A stretch of DNA of 64,000 bases from Sulfurospirillum sp. UCH001. GTDB taxonomy: Bacteria; Campylobacterota; Campylobacteria; Campylobacterales; Sulfurospirillaceae. Positions within the stretch are counted from its first letter, which is position 1; each line of letters starts with the position of its first letter. Positions 8,531-18,007 of the stretch are shown one piece after another. The notes below the pieces were generated by a model. The model searched no databases, was not told where the DNA came from, and saw only the letters and a list, made by a program, of their open reading frames with translations. A program made the position numbers and the translations under genes. Location: positions 1,302,001 through 1,366,000 of the forward strand of contig NZ_AP014723.1 of assembly GCF_001548035.1 (NCBI RefSeq), given 5' to 3'.

Positions 8531-10246
8531 TTAGTGTTGTAAACCTTTGAGCTTTAGATACTCTTTGGATGTTTGCAGTAGCTCTTCATCACTGCCAATA
8601 GCACAAATTTTGCCGTGTTTTAACAGAGCAATTTTATTGGCTTTTTTGATGGTACTTAAGCGATGTGCAATCACAAACGTAATTTTGTCTTTAATGAGAT
8701 TTTCAATAGCTTCAGTAATTTTTTGTTCACTATGAGAATCAAGTGCAGAAGTTGCTTCATCCAAAATGAGTACTTGAGGATTCGTATAAATAGCTCTTGC
8801 AATTGCAATACGTTGACGCTGGCCTCCTGAGAGGTTTGTACCAAACTCATCTAAATGTGTATAAATTCCTTCGTTCAAATTTTGTACGAATTCATATGCA
8901 TTTGCTTTTTGTAACGCATCAATCACTTTTGCTTCATCAATTTCTTTGCCATATGCGACATTGGCTGCAATGGTGTCATGAAAAATATAAACGCGTTGAG
9001 TAACCATTGCAACGTTATAACGAAGCTCATGAAAATTGAATGTTTTAAGATCAATATTGTTAATTTTAATACTACCAGAGGAAGGATCATAAAAACGCAT
9101 GAGCATATTCATAAGTGAGCTTTTTCCGCCACCACTATCACCAATGAGGGCAATCATTTCTCCTGCTTTTGCTTCAAGACTTACATCGTGTAATGCTTGT
9201 TTATCACCGTAAAAGAGGGAAACCTTATCAAACGTAATGGATTCAATTTTTTCAGGTAAAGAAGTCTTACCGTTGATGATAGAAGGTTGTTGATCTAACA
9301 AAAAGAAGATACGTTCACTTGCAACTAATGCATCTTGCATTCTGTTGTAAAGTCCTGATATCCTTTTAATAGGCGTATAAAGCATAAACAAAGCTGTTAA
9401 AAAAGAAAAAAATGCTCCAACACTCATACTTCCTTCAATAACCTCTTTACCACCTACTAAAATTACAACAGCAACACCAATTGAACCTAATGTCTCCATT
9501 ACTGGGCTAACAAGTTCATTGACTTTGACTGATTTCATCGTCAGTTTGAAAAAGCGTTCATTGTCTTTTTTAAAAAGTCCATGCTCAAATTTTTGAGCAT
9601 TATTGGCTTGAATAATTTCAATATTATTAAAAATTTCACTCAGTTTTGCAGTAATATCAGAGATTTTTTCTTGCGATTGACGTGAAACTTTTTTCATTTT
9701 TTTTGAAAGAACGCTCAATGGATAGATAGCCAAAGGCATGACAACTAATGCATAAAAAGCAAGTTCATAACTTTGATAAATAACAACACCAATAAGACCT
9801 ATAATAGTGAATGATTCTCGTAAAAATTCGGGAATCAAATTTGAAACGACTGTACGGACACGTTCAACATCGTTGGTGTTACGGCTGATAAGTTCACCAG
9901 TCCTGTATTCATGGAAAAAAGAAAGATCGAGTTTGAGTAAATTTTCCAAAATATTTTCACGAAAACGTCTAATGATATCATGTCCAATATATGCAGTATA
10001 ATAAGCTTGCATGTATCTGCCAGCTTCTTTGATCGCATAGACGGCAATAATAGCATAAGGCAAAAGCTCAAGCATTGTTCTATCTTTTGCGATGAAAATT
10101 TCATCTAAAAGAGGTTTCACAAGATATGCAGAATAAGCGGTACCTCCACTTGCAAGTCCCATACCAATAATCGTTAAAATGAAATAAGGTATGTAATCTT
10201 TGTAAAAAGGAGAAAAACGCTTAAATACATCTTTGAAGCTATACAT
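8531..10246 (-). CDS. msbA: MsbA-like lipid/multidrug ABC exporter (fused membrane and ATPase domains)
   Basis: Half-transporter with about six membrane helices in residues 1-320 and a C-terminal ATPase: Walker A GDSGGGKS, signature LSGGQRQRIAIARA, Walker B VLILDEATSALDS, and the H-loop in FVIAHRLST. Probably flips lipid A core or lipids across the inner membrane; this context (cysS, murJ) matches the Campylobacter msbA locus. The ATG at 10246 was chosen because AAAAGGTGA lies just upstream and it overlaps the cysS stop as TAATG; an in-frame ATG at 10264 would add six residues. A multidrug exporter cannot be excluded. Confidence 0.88.
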   Translation of the reverse strand: MYSFKDVFKRFSPFYKDYIPYFILTIIGMGLASGGTAYSAYLVKPLLDEIFIAKDRTMLELLPYAIIAVYAIKEAGRYMQAYYTAYIGHDIIRRFRENILENLLKLDLSFFHEYRTGELISRNTNDVERVRTVVSNLIPEFLRESFTIIGLIGVVIYQSYELAFYALVVMPLAIYPLSVLSKKMKKVSRQSQEKISDITAKLSEIFNNIEIIQANNAQKFEHGLFKKDNERFFKLTMKSVKVNELVSPVMETLGSIGVAVVILVGGKEVIEGSMSVGAFFSFLTALFMLYTPIKRISGLYNRMQDALVASERIFFLLDQQPSIINGKTSLPEKIESITFDKVSLFYGDKQALHDVSLEAKAGEMIALIGDSGGGKSSLMNMLMRFYDPSSGSIKINNIDLKTFNFHELRYNVAMVTQRVYIFHDTIAANVAYGKEIDEAKVIDALQKANAYEFVQNLNEGIYTHLDEFGTNLSGGQRQRIAIARAIYTNPQVLILDEATSALDSHSEQKITEAIENLIKDKITFVIAHRLSTIKKANKIALLKHGKICAIGSDEELLQTSKEYLKLKGLQH

Positions 10247-11643
10247 TAATTCACCTTTTCCCATTGTGTGCCTGTCGCCGTGTCCATAAGCTGAATATTT
10301 CGAGCTTCTAAAAGTGTGCGAATTTCATCAGCTTTGGCAAAATCTTTTGCTTTTTTAGCCTGTGTACGCTCAACAATTAGTGCTTCTATCTCTATTTTTT
10401 CAACATTACTGATACCAATTTGAAAGTAAGCATATGGATTGTAAAGCCCAATACCAAGTAATGCTTCGATCCATATGAGATTTGCATGTGTCGTAGCTTT
10501 AAACGCTTTATCTTTAGGATTTGCATCAAGCATTTCATTGGCATAAGAGATCATTTCATCCAAAGCAGCAAGTGCTTTGGAAATATTAAGATCATCACTA
10601 AGTGCTTCAAGCATCGTTTCTTTAAAACTTGATGAAATTTCACTTGGCGTGCTTTCAAATACTCTTTTTTTCAGGCGATAAAGCTTATCAAGTCGTTTTT
10701 TTGTATTTAGTAAGTCTTCTTCTGCAAAGTTGAAATTAGCCCTGTAATGTGTTGCAAGCAGGTAAAAACGAAGCACTTCACCACTGTAAATAGCAAGAGC
10801 GTCTTTTAGGAAAAAGCTATTGCCCAGTGATTTGCTCATCTTCTCTCCACTGATGGTTACAAAACCATTATGCATCCAGTACTTTGCGAGCTCTTGGTCA
10901 CTTTTACATCTGGTTTGTGCAGCCTCATTTTCATGATGTGGGAAAAGAAGATCTGCGCCTCCCGCGTGAATATCGATCTGATAATCTCCACTGCTTGCAA
11001 GGTGTTTTTCAATCATTGCAGAACACTCAATGTGCCATCCTGGTCGTCCAATTCCAAAAGGAGCAGGGTAACTTGGTTCATTGGTTTTTGAGAATTTCCA
11101 GAGTGCAAAATCCTTTTGATCTTTTTTTTCTTCTTTTTGTTCTACTCTGGCTTGTGTTGCATCTTCATCAATGGCCCGATGGCTTAAAGAGAGGTATTTT
11201 GTATCTTTTGAAGTATCAAAATAGATACCATCACTGGTAGCGTAAGCAACTTTTTTACCTAACATCACATCAATAAAAGAGACAATCTCAGAAACAGTCT
11301 CTGTGGCCTTTGGTTCGATGTCCGCATCATTCACATGTAAAGCATGCATCTCGTTTTTATAACGATCTATATAAAATGAGGTAATTTCTTCAAGTGATTT
11401 GCCACTCTCTTTCATTTTATTGATAATTTTATCATCGATGTCTGTGAAGTTTTTAACAAATGTCACAGTATATCCGAGCGCTGTAAAAACACGGCGTAAA
11501 AGATCAAAAGCGATAGCACTACGAGCATGGCCTAAATGTGCATCATCATAAACAGTTGGTCCACACACATAAATTTTAACTTCGTTTTCCTTGATGGGGA
11601 TAAACGGTACTTTCTTCTTTTGTACCGAATCATAAATAACCAT
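10246..11643 (-). CDS. cysS: Cysteinyl-tRNA synthetase
   Basis: Class I aminoacyl-tRNA synthetase that charges tRNA-Cys. Zinc ligands are visible in VCGPTVYDDAHLGH (which also contains the HIGH-type motif HLGH), HIECSAM and FPHHENE. The KMSKS loop is GEKMSKSLGN. The length of 465 residues is normal. It overlaps the end of murJ by 14 bases and the start of msbA by one base, so it lies in the middle of a coupled operon. Confidence 0.96.
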   Translation of the reverse strand: MVIYDSVQKKKVPFIPIKENEVKIYVCGPTVYDDAHLGHARSAIAFDLLRRVFTALGYTVTFVKNFTDIDDKIINKMKESGKSLEEITSFYIDRYKNEMHALHVNDADIEPKATETVSEIVSFIDVMLGKKVAYATSDGIYFDTSKDTKYLSLSHRAIDEDATQARVEQKEEKKDQKDFALWKFSKTNEPSYPAPFGIGRPGWHIECSAMIEKHLASSGDYQIDIHAGGADLLFPHHENEAAQTRCKSDQELAKYWMHNGFVTISGEKMSKSLGNSFFLKDALAIYSGEVLRFYLLATHYRANFNFAEEDLLNTKKRLDKLYRLKKRVFESTPSEISSSFKETMLEALSDDLNISKALAALDEMISYANEMLDANPKDKAFKATTHANLIWIEALLGIGLYNPYAYFQIGISNVEKIEIEALIVERTQAKKAKDFAKADEIRTLLEARNIQLMDTATGTQWEKVN

Positions 11644-13039
11644 GAATAAGTTCCTTTACATAGCTTAAAATTCCCCATTCGACAAGAAGGAGTGCTACTA
11701 ATATGAGTGTTTTTTTACTATATAGTATAGCAAAAAACTTTGAGAGCCCAAAAGAGCGTAATGTAAAAAAGAGTAAGACAAAAGCAGATAAAGAGCCTGC
11801 AAGTGCAAGACCAGCAGCACCCATAGGTTTAATAAGAGCAAAAGAGAAGATAAGATTGGAGGCTAGCGAATACATGGCAATAATTGCCGCTTCTTTTTGG
11901 CGCATACCTGCATAAAGCCATAGTGAAAAGAGCTTTGCTAAGCCAAAGGGGATAAGTCCTATCATATACATTGCCAGCACAAAGCCTGTCATTTGGGTAT
12001 CTTCTTTAGAAAAAGAGCCATGTTCAAATAAGAGCCAAACAATTTCATGACTGAGCATATATCCACCAAGTGTCGAGGTCGTCAGTAAAAATGCTAAAAC
12101 CCAAAAACCTTGTGTTAGAAGTCTAGAGGCTTCTTCTTCGTTATTGGCTTTAAGAAGTCTTGTAATCTTTGGAAAAATACCTGTTGTAAGAGCAATAGCA
12201 AAAAGTGCGAGTGGAAGCTGAAAAATACGGTTTCCATAGTACAGATAACTAATGCTTCCTGTGACCAAAAAGCTTGCTAATGTTGTATCAACAAATGAGA
12301 CGATTTGTGGTGTTGAGTTACCAATAATAGAGTGCCAAAAAGAGCGATTGAAACTTTTATTGCTCACTTCAAGGGCACTGTCTCTTTTATGACGGTGTTT
12401 GAAACCAAGCGCAAAGAATTTACAAAAATTATCCTGCTTCAAAGCAATAAGATGGGAAATAACTTGAAGCAGTCCACCTACTAAAACACCATAACTTAGG
12501 GCATATACAATTGTTTTTTTATCGTAACCTTGATATAAAAGTAACGCACCTATCATTCCAATATTCAGAAGTGCCGTAGAAAAGGCAGAAACAGCAAAGT
12601 GATGTTTATACTGTAATAATGAACCAAAGAGTGTTACACAGAAAATAAGAGGAAGATAGTAAAAGTTAATAGCCACAAATGGTGCAGAAAGAGCTACGGT
12701 CTCCTCATCAAAGCCAAAAGCGATTATTTTGGCAAAAAATTCACTAAAAAGAGTGACAATCAATGAAAAAAGAATGAGGAAAAGGAAAAAACGTATAAAA
12801 ATCGTATAGGTAAAGAGCGCTTTACGTGGTGTTTTAATAAAACTAGGAATAAAACTTTGTGTAAACGCCCCTTCTGCAAAGATTCGGCGAAAAAGATTGG
12901 GAAACTTAAATGCCACGAAGAAAATATCACTATAGATATTTGCACCTAAAATAGAAGCGCTCAACATGTCTCTGATAAAGCCAAAGACGCGTGAAACAAG
13001 TGTACCGATACTGTTTGTGAAAAATGATTTTATAAGCAT
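11630..13039 (-). CDS. murJ: Lipid II flippase MurJ (MviN)
   Basis: MOP-superfamily membrane protein that moves lipid II across the inner membrane for peptidoglycan synthesis. Some 13-14 hydrophobic helices run through the 469 residues. The N-terminus (SIGTLVSRVFGFIRDM) and the FRRIFAEGAFTQSFIPSF segment are the family signatures. It is the first gene of the minus-strand run and is divergent from the DUF342 gene, with 137 bases between them. Confidence 0.94.
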   Translation of the reverse strand: MLIKSFFTNSIGTLVSRVFGFIRDMLSASILGANIYSDIFFVAFKFPNLFRRIFAEGAFTQSFIPSFIKTPRKALFTYTIFIRFFLFLILFSLIVTLFSEFFAKIIAFGFDEETVALSAPFVAINFYYLPLIFCVTLFGSLLQYKHHFAVSAFSTALLNIGMIGALLLYQGYDKKTIVYALSYGVLVGGLLQVISHLIALKQDNFCKFFALGFKHRHKRDSALEVSNKSFNRSFWHSIIGNSTPQIVSFVDTTLASFLVTGSISYLYYGNRIFQLPLALFAIALTTGIFPKITRLLKANNEEEASRLLTQGFWVLAFLLTTSTLGGYMLSHEIVWLLFEHGSFSKEDTQMTGFVLAMYMIGLIPFGLAKLFSLWLYAGMRQKEAAIIAMYSLASNLIFSFALIKPMGAAGLALAGSLSAFVLLFFTLRSFGLSKFFAILYSKKTLILVALLLVEWGILSYVKELIHGYL

Positions 13040-13176
13040 TTGGAATTTTAGCCAAATAACGTTTAAACGAAATTTTTATCTATTTTTCGCTAAGATAAGC
13101 AACATTTATATAACTTTCAGCCGATATACAAACACATGGGTTCAGAAACTCACATAAATTTATTTAGAGGTGCACA

Positions 13177-15108
13177 TTGGGATTATTTGACAAAATAACA
13201 GGAAATAATACGGATGAGGCAAAACTAAGTGATGGTGGTACGTCTGAATTTAAGTCCATCGTCATTGATACTACAAATGTGATGAAAGAGCTCAAGAATG
13301 TTGCTATATCGCATCATCTTAAGCCAACAGATCTTGCTTTTAAACTTCTTCGTACAACAACATATTATAGTGATGAGAAGAGTGAAAACAACGAAATGAC
13401 AGAAGAAGAATTAAAGTTGCTTCTTGATGATAGTTTTTTACTCAATCCCAATTTGAAATTAACCCAGCATTATCGTGTTGAGATTTTTAGGGTTGAAGAT
13501 CAAGAAGATGATCATACAATTCTTCCTGATATTACACTCAGTGGCAATAAAAGTCTTACCAAAATTATTGCTATGGTAGCGCAAAATCATGATGTAAAAT
13601 ATACTTCAAAACTTGAAGAAAAAATGATTGAAGATATTCAGATCAAAAAAATCAAAGCAGGTATTTTAGTTGGAATTCGCGATCAGAATATGTACAAGGA
13701 GATCAAAAAAATTGTTGCGAATATTCGCGTCAATGGCATCATAGATCAAAATCAAACCTTTGTTGTATGTCAAGGTGTTGATGAAGTACCTTCCGTAAAC
13801 GATGATCTTATTTTCCATTACAAGAAAAAGATAAATCCAAAAACAACCGATGGTAAAATAGATTATTCTAAACGAGGATTTGTATTAGCTGTGGATAAAG
13901 ATGAGTGTATTATCGAATACATTAAGCCTCAACTTGGAACTCCTGGACGAAATTGTAGAGGAGCATTTTTACCAATTAAAGAACCTCGAAAAACAAATGA
14001 TGCACCTATCTTAATTACTGCAAATTTGATCAAAAAAGAGAGTGAAACGAGTATTAAGTATATTGCAAATCGTGGTGGCTATGTTAATTTTGAAAAAGGA
14101 ACATATGATATTCAAGACCAAATGGAAATTAACGAAATTAGCTTTAAATCCACAGGTTCAATCGATGCGAGTTTGGGTTCAAATATCAAGATAAACATTA
14201 AAGAAAAAGACATACTCAAAGATGCCATTGGTGCAGGTATGAGTGTCGAAACAACTGAAGTTCATGTTCAAGGAAACATTGGCAGTGGCGCTAGAATTAA
14301 GGCTAAAATTGCTGATATTGGTGGACAAACCCATCAAACTGCTTATATTGAAGCCGATAAAATCATTATAGCAGTACACCGTGGAGAAGCCAATGGTGCT
14401 GATGTAGAGATCGACCGTTTAGAAGGTGGTAAGGTCATTGGAGATATTGTTCATATCAATCATATGATTGGTGGTGAAGTTATTGCCAAAATTGTTAAAA
14501 TTGAAAATTTGATGTCAAATGCCAAAATAACAGCGTCTGAAATCTTGGAAGTCACTGAACTTAAAGGAAATAATAATAAATTTATTATAGATCCTAGTGT
14601 CACTAAAGAATTTAATGAAATGATTGACTCAATTAATAAAAAAATTGAAAAATTAGAAGAAGAACTTAAAGCATATCCCAGACAGCTGAGTGCAAAAAAA
14701 GAGTTTATCGATAAAAATAAACCTATGGCTGAAATGGTCAAAGATAAAATTATGGAGCTTAAACGTACAGGTGTTGAGCCTCCCGTAACACTCTTTGCAA
14801 AGATTAAAGATTTTCAAGAAAAAGTCATTGATTATAACAATGTATTGCAAACATTTAAAGATAAAAAAGAGGAATTACAAGAATATCGTGAAGATCTCAA
14901 TCGCATTCAAAATAAAGTATTTTCAGCAAAGATCATTAATCATTCCTCATGGAAAGAGTTTAACGAAGTGCGTTTTAGACTGATTTATCCACCTAAAGAT
15001 ATCACGTATAATCCAAAAGAGCGCGAAATTGCTCGTGAAATTACGCTCAAAGATATGGGCAATGGTGAACACAGAATTATTCGATCAGGTGAGTATAGTA
15101 GCAAATGA
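13177..15108 (+). CDS. FapA family (DUF342) protein
   Basis: A soluble 643-residue protein. Residues 170-430 form the DUF342/FapA region: a polymer-like beta-helix rich in Gly/Ile repeats (SVETTEVHVQGNIGSGARI, GGEVIAKIVKI). A long charged coiled coil follows at about 455-590. The start is TTG at 13177 with AGAGG upstream. The stop overlaps the ruvA start by four bases, so the two are coupled. The molecular function of DUF342 proteins is not established; some have been linked to motility or surface functions. No catalytic motif is seen. Confidence 0.75.
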   Translation: MGLFDKITGNNTDEAKLSDGGTSEFKSIVIDTTNVMKELKNVAISHHLKPTDLAFKLLRTTTYYSDEKSENNEMTEEELKLLLDDSFLLNPNLKLTQHYRVEIFRVEDQEDDHTILPDITLSGNKSLTKIIAMVAQNHDVKYTSKLEEKMIEDIQIKKIKAGILVGIRDQNMYKEIKKIVANIRVNGIIDQNQTFVVCQGVDEVPSVNDDLIFHYKKKINPKTTDGKIDYSKRGFVLAVDKDECIIEYIKPQLGTPGRNCRGAFLPIKEPRKTNDAPILITANLIKKESETSIKYIANRGGYVNFEKGTYDIQDQMEINEISFKSTGSIDASLGSNIKINIKEKDILKDAIGAGMSVETTEVHVQGNIGSGARIKAKIADIGGQTHQTAYIEADKIIIAVHRGEANGADVEIDRLEGGKVIGDIVHINHMIGGEVIAKIVKIENLMSNAKITASEILEVTELKGNNNKFIIDPSVTKEFNEMIDSINKKIEKLEEELKAYPRQLSAKKEFIDKNKPMAEMVKDKIMELKRTGVEPPVTLFAKIKDFQEKVIDYNNVLQTFKDKKEELQEYREDLNRIQNKVFSAKIINHSSWKEFNEVRFRLIYPPKDITYNPKEREIAREITLKDMGNGEHRIIRSGEYSSK

Positions 15109-15662
15109 TAGTAGGTATTGAAGGTAAAGTAGTAAAAAAAGAGGTGACATTTGTTCATATCAAAACGTCATCAGGATTAACCTATAAGGTTTTTGTGTCA
15201 TTGTCATGTCTTGGCAAAATAAGTAGTGATGCCATTGCTCTTCATGTTACTCAGATTATTAGGGAAGATCAGCACAGTCTGTATGGTTTTATCGACGAAA
15301 ATGAAAAAAAAGTTTTTGATACACTGATTAAACTGAATGGTATTGGCCCTTCTACGGCACTTGCCGTTTGTTCGACGCTTAGCCCAGATGATTTTGCTGG
15401 TGCACTCCTTTCTCAAAATATTCAAGCATTTCAAAAAGTGCCAGGAATTGGCCCTAAAAGTGCAAAACGTATATTAGTGGAGCTTAGTGATTTTTCATTG
15501 CAGTTACACAATGAAGAAAGCGCAAGTGGAAGTCTTCTTGAAGCATCTATGGCACTTGAGAGTCTTGGATTTAAAAAAGAGATGATTAAGAAAGTCCTTA
15601 GTACATGTCAAGGAAATGATACTCAGACGTTGATTAAAGAAGCACTTCGAAAACTTAGCTAG
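15105..15662 (+). CDS. ruvA: Holliday junction branch migration protein RuvA
   Basis: DNA-junction-binding subunit of the RuvABC complex. The 185 residues have an N-terminal OB-fold (MIVGIEGKVVKKE), two helix-hairpin-helix motifs (LNGIGPSTALA and VPGIGPKSAKRI) and the C-terminal RuvB-binding domain (ASMALESLGFKKEMI). It overlaps the DUF342 gene (ATGA). Confidence 0.95.
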   Translation: MIVGIEGKVVKKEVTFVHIKTSSGLTYKVFVSLSCLGKISSDAIALHVTQIIREDQHSLYGFIDENEKKVFDTLIKLNGIGPSTALAVCSTLSPDDFAGALLSQNIQAFQKVPGIGPKSAKRILVELSDFSLQLHNEESASGSLLEASMALESLGFKKEMIKKVLSTCQGNDTQTLIKEALRKLS

Positions 15663-15713
15663 AAAATAATCAAAATTAACAAAACAGTAAAATAATTATA
15701 ATAAAGGAAAAAG

Positions 15714-16748
15714 ATGACTATAGCCGTTTTATTTGGCGCTCAAAGTTTTGAACATGAGATAAGTGTGGTCAGTGCCATTGCGTTAAAAAAAGTTCTTAAA
15801 AGTGATATTGTTTATATTTTTTGTGATTATGAACGTAATTTTTATTTAATACCAACAGATAAAATAACATCAAAACGTTTTAGTAGTGGTGAGTATAAAA
15901 AAGATAAACCTCTTTACCTTAAACAGGGTGGTTTCTTTGCAAAGAAAATGTTAGGCGAGGAAAAAGTGACATTTGATGTCATGATTAATCTTATCCATGG
16001 TCGTGATGGTGAAGATGGAAAAATCAGTTCAATGTTGGATTTTTTCAATGTGCCATATATTGGGCCAAGAACAGAAGGTAGTTGCATCAGTTACAATAAA
16101 CTTTTTACAAAGCTTTATGCAAAAGAAGTCGGTGTCAATGTTTTAGATTATCAAGCGTTGCGTAAAGGTAGCAATGAGTCGATTAGAATTCCTTACCCTT
16201 TTATTGTAAAACCTCTACGTCTTGGTAGCTCCATTGGAATTGGTATTGTTAAAGAAGAAAAAGAGCTTTCTTATGCACTAGATGTTGCGTTTGAATTTGA
16301 TGATACTGTACTTATTGAACCGTTTATGAGCGGAGTCAAAGAGTATAATCTTGCTGGTTGTAAAACAAATACTTTTCATTTTTCAATCATTGAAGAACCA
16401 CAGAAAGAAGAATTTTTAGATTTTGATAAAAAGTATTTAGATTTCTCTCGCACAAAAAGAGTCAATGAAGCTACTCTTGATTCAAAAACAGAAGAGGGTA
16501 TTCGTGAAGCATTTGTGAAGCTTTATGATCCACTCTTTTTAGGTGCTCTGATTCGCTGTGACTTCTTTGTAATTGATGAGAAAATTTATCTTAATGAAAT
16601 TAACCCAATTCCTGGAAGTATGGCAAATTATCTTTTTGATGATTTTGATAGCATTATTACAATGCTTTCAGGGTACTTACCTAAAAGTATCACTATGAGT
16701 AAAGAATACCGCTATATCAATTCCATTCAAGCTGCTAAAGGGAAGTAA
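15714..16748 (+). CDS. ddl: D-alanine--D-alanine ligase
   Basis: ATP-grasp enzyme that makes D-Ala-D-Ala for peptidoglycan. The 344-residue protein has the N-terminal HEISVVSA motif, HGRDGEDGKI, the ATP-grasp segment PFIVKPLRLGSSIGI, and the magnesium/substrate motif LNEINPIPGSM. A Shine-Dalgarno (AAAGGAAA) lies just upstream of the ATG. Its peptidoglycan role matches the murF-like gene three genes downstream. Confidence 0.95.
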   Translation: MTIAVLFGAQSFEHEISVVSAIALKKVLKSDIVYIFCDYERNFYLIPTDKITSKRFSSGEYKKDKPLYLKQGGFFAKKMLGEEKVTFDVMINLIHGRDGEDGKISSMLDFFNVPYIGPRTEGSCISYNKLFTKLYAKEVGVNVLDYQALRKGSNESIRIPYPFIVKPLRLGSSIGIGIVKEEKELSYALDVAFEFDDTVLIEPFMSGVKEYNLAGCKTNTFHFSIIEEPQKEEFLDFDKKYLDFSRTKRVNEATLDSKTEEGIREAFVKLYDPLFLGALIRCDFFVIDEKIYLNEINPIPGSMANYLFDDFDSIITMLSGYLPKSITMSKEYRYINSIQAAKGK

Positions 16749-16801
16749 AAGTCTTCTTTATGTAGGATATTACATAAAATTTTGCACAAAGGTTTGCTGT
16801 A

Positions 16802-17026
16802 ATGACCTATGCCAAGAATGAAATAATGACTGCTACCGACATGGTGCGTAATTTTAGCTCTGTGTTGGGCAGTTTAAGTAAGGGTGAAAACAAGCGTGTT
16901 GTCATTGTGAAAAATAATCGCTTTGAAGCGGTGATGATCACAGTCGATGAATACGAAAAAATGAGTGAAGCAGTTCAAATTTTAGAAAAAATCTATGCCA
17001 GTACGAAAAAGAAGAGTGATGGCTAA
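16802..17026 (+). CDS. Phd/YefM-type antitoxin-like protein without a partner toxin
   Basis: A 74-residue protein with the Phd/YefM DNA-binding fold: TATDMVRNFSSVLGSLSKGE near the N-terminus and VVIVKNNRFEAVMITVDEYEKM in the middle. Such proteins normally repress their own operon and neutralise an adjacent toxin. The next gene is instead an alpha/beta hydrolase, overlapped by 8 bases. It may be a domesticated regulator. A similar small gene at this place in Campylobacter (between ddl and the hydrolase) is recalled, not checked. Confidence 0.75.
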   Translation: MTYAKNEIMTATDMVRNFSSVLGSLSKGENKRVVIVKNNRFEAVMITVDEYEKMSEAVQILEKIYASTKKKSDG

Positions 17027-17738
17027 GAAAGAGATTTTATTCCAAAATAACACATATGCTCTTGCATATGAGATACTCAATTTTGGTCAACCCAAAACAA
17101 TTCTTTTTTTACATGGTTGGGGAAGTAATAAAGAAATTATGAAACAAGCGTTTGGTAAAACGTTTGTTTCGTACCAACATGTTTATCTGGATTTGCCTGG
17201 ATTTGGTCATTCATCTATTGATTCTGTCATTGATACTGATGTATATGCTGCAATTGTTCAATCTTTTTTAGATGCTTTACAGATAAAGCCTTTTATGATT
17301 GTAGGGCACTCTTATGGTGGAAAAGTTGCAACACTTCTTAATCCTGAAGTTCTTGTTTTGCTCTCTAGTGCTGGAATTGTTGCACCAAAGTCGTTGAAGG
17401 TTAGAACAAAAATAGCACTTTTTAAACTATTAAAACCTTTTGCACCGCGATCTTTCTATCGCTTTTTTGCAACAAAAGATGTTGATGGCATGAGTCAGGT
17501 AATGTATGAAATTCTCAAACGTGTTGTTAATGAAGATTTGAGTGAAAAATTTCATGCACGAAAAGCAAAAACATTTATCTTTTGGGGTAAAGATGATAAG
17601 GCAACACCTCTTTCTAGTGGTGAAAAAATACATAGTTTAATTCATGGGAGTCATTTTTATCCTTTAGAAGGAGATCACTTTTTCTTTTTAAAACAATACC
17701 GGTGCATTGAGAAAACGCTTTTGGAGTTTGGGTTTTGA
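17019..17738 (+). CDS. Alpha/beta-fold hydrolase
   Basis: About 239 residues. Oxyanion motif FLHGWGSN, nucleophile elbow VGHSYGGK, an acid in FWGKDDKATP and a C-terminal His in LEGDHFFF complete a catalytic triad. The substrate is unknown; the position between ddl and murF, kept in Campylobacter as recalled, hints at a cell-envelope role. The ATG at 17019 follows a GAAGAG; an ATG at 16995 would add eight residues and overlap the antitoxin gene further. The gene is coupled downstream to the acylphosphatase. Confidence 0.82.
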   Translation: MAKKEILFQNNTYALAYEILNFGQPKTILFLHGWGSNKEIMKQAFGKTFVSYQHVYLDLPGFGHSSIDSVIDTDVYAAIVQSFLDALQIKPFMIVGHSYGGKVATLLNPEVLVLLSSAGIVAPKSLKVRTKIALFKLLKPFAPRSFYRFFATKDVDGMSQVMYEILKRVVNEDLSEKFHARKAKTFIFWGKDDKATPLSSGEKIHSLIHGSHFYPLEGDHFFFLKQYRCIEKTLLEFGF

Positions 17739-18004
17739 ATACATACAAGTTAATGGTTACAGGTCGCGTTCAAGGTGTAAATTATAGACGTTTTGTGGTT
17801 GAAATGGCAAAAGCGTTAGATTATGTTGGTTACGTTACAAATCTCAATGATGGTAGCGTTGAAGTGGTTATAAATGCGACCTATGAAGAGGATTTAGAAT
17901 TTTTTATCAGCAAGTTATATGATGGCTCAATGTTTTCGGATGTTCATGATGTTACATGTGAAAAAATTGGTCATATGATTTTTGATGATTTTGAAAAGAG
18001 ATAA
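17735..18004 (+). CDS. acyP: Acylphosphatase
   Basis: An 89-residue enzyme that hydrolyses carboxyl-phosphate bonds such as acetyl phosphate. The catalytic Arg18 is in GRVQGVNYR and Asn36 in GYVTNLNDGSV, the two conserved active-site residues. The TTG start overlaps the hydrolase stop (TTGA) and the murF-like gene follows after three bases. The acetyl phosphate pathway (pta-ackA) is encoded shortly downstream, but a link is only suggestive. Confidence 0.9.
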   Translation: MNTYKLMVTGRVQGVNYRRFVVEMAKALDYVGYVTNLNDGSVEVVINATYEEDLEFFISKLYDGSMFSDVHDVTCEKIGHMIFDDFEKR

Positions 18005-18007
18005 CAT

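Noticed and set aside
15697-15702. TATAAT before ddl as a promoter
   Set aside because: It is only 11 bases from the ATG, so the transcript would start after the Shine-Dalgarno; AT-rich chance match more likely.
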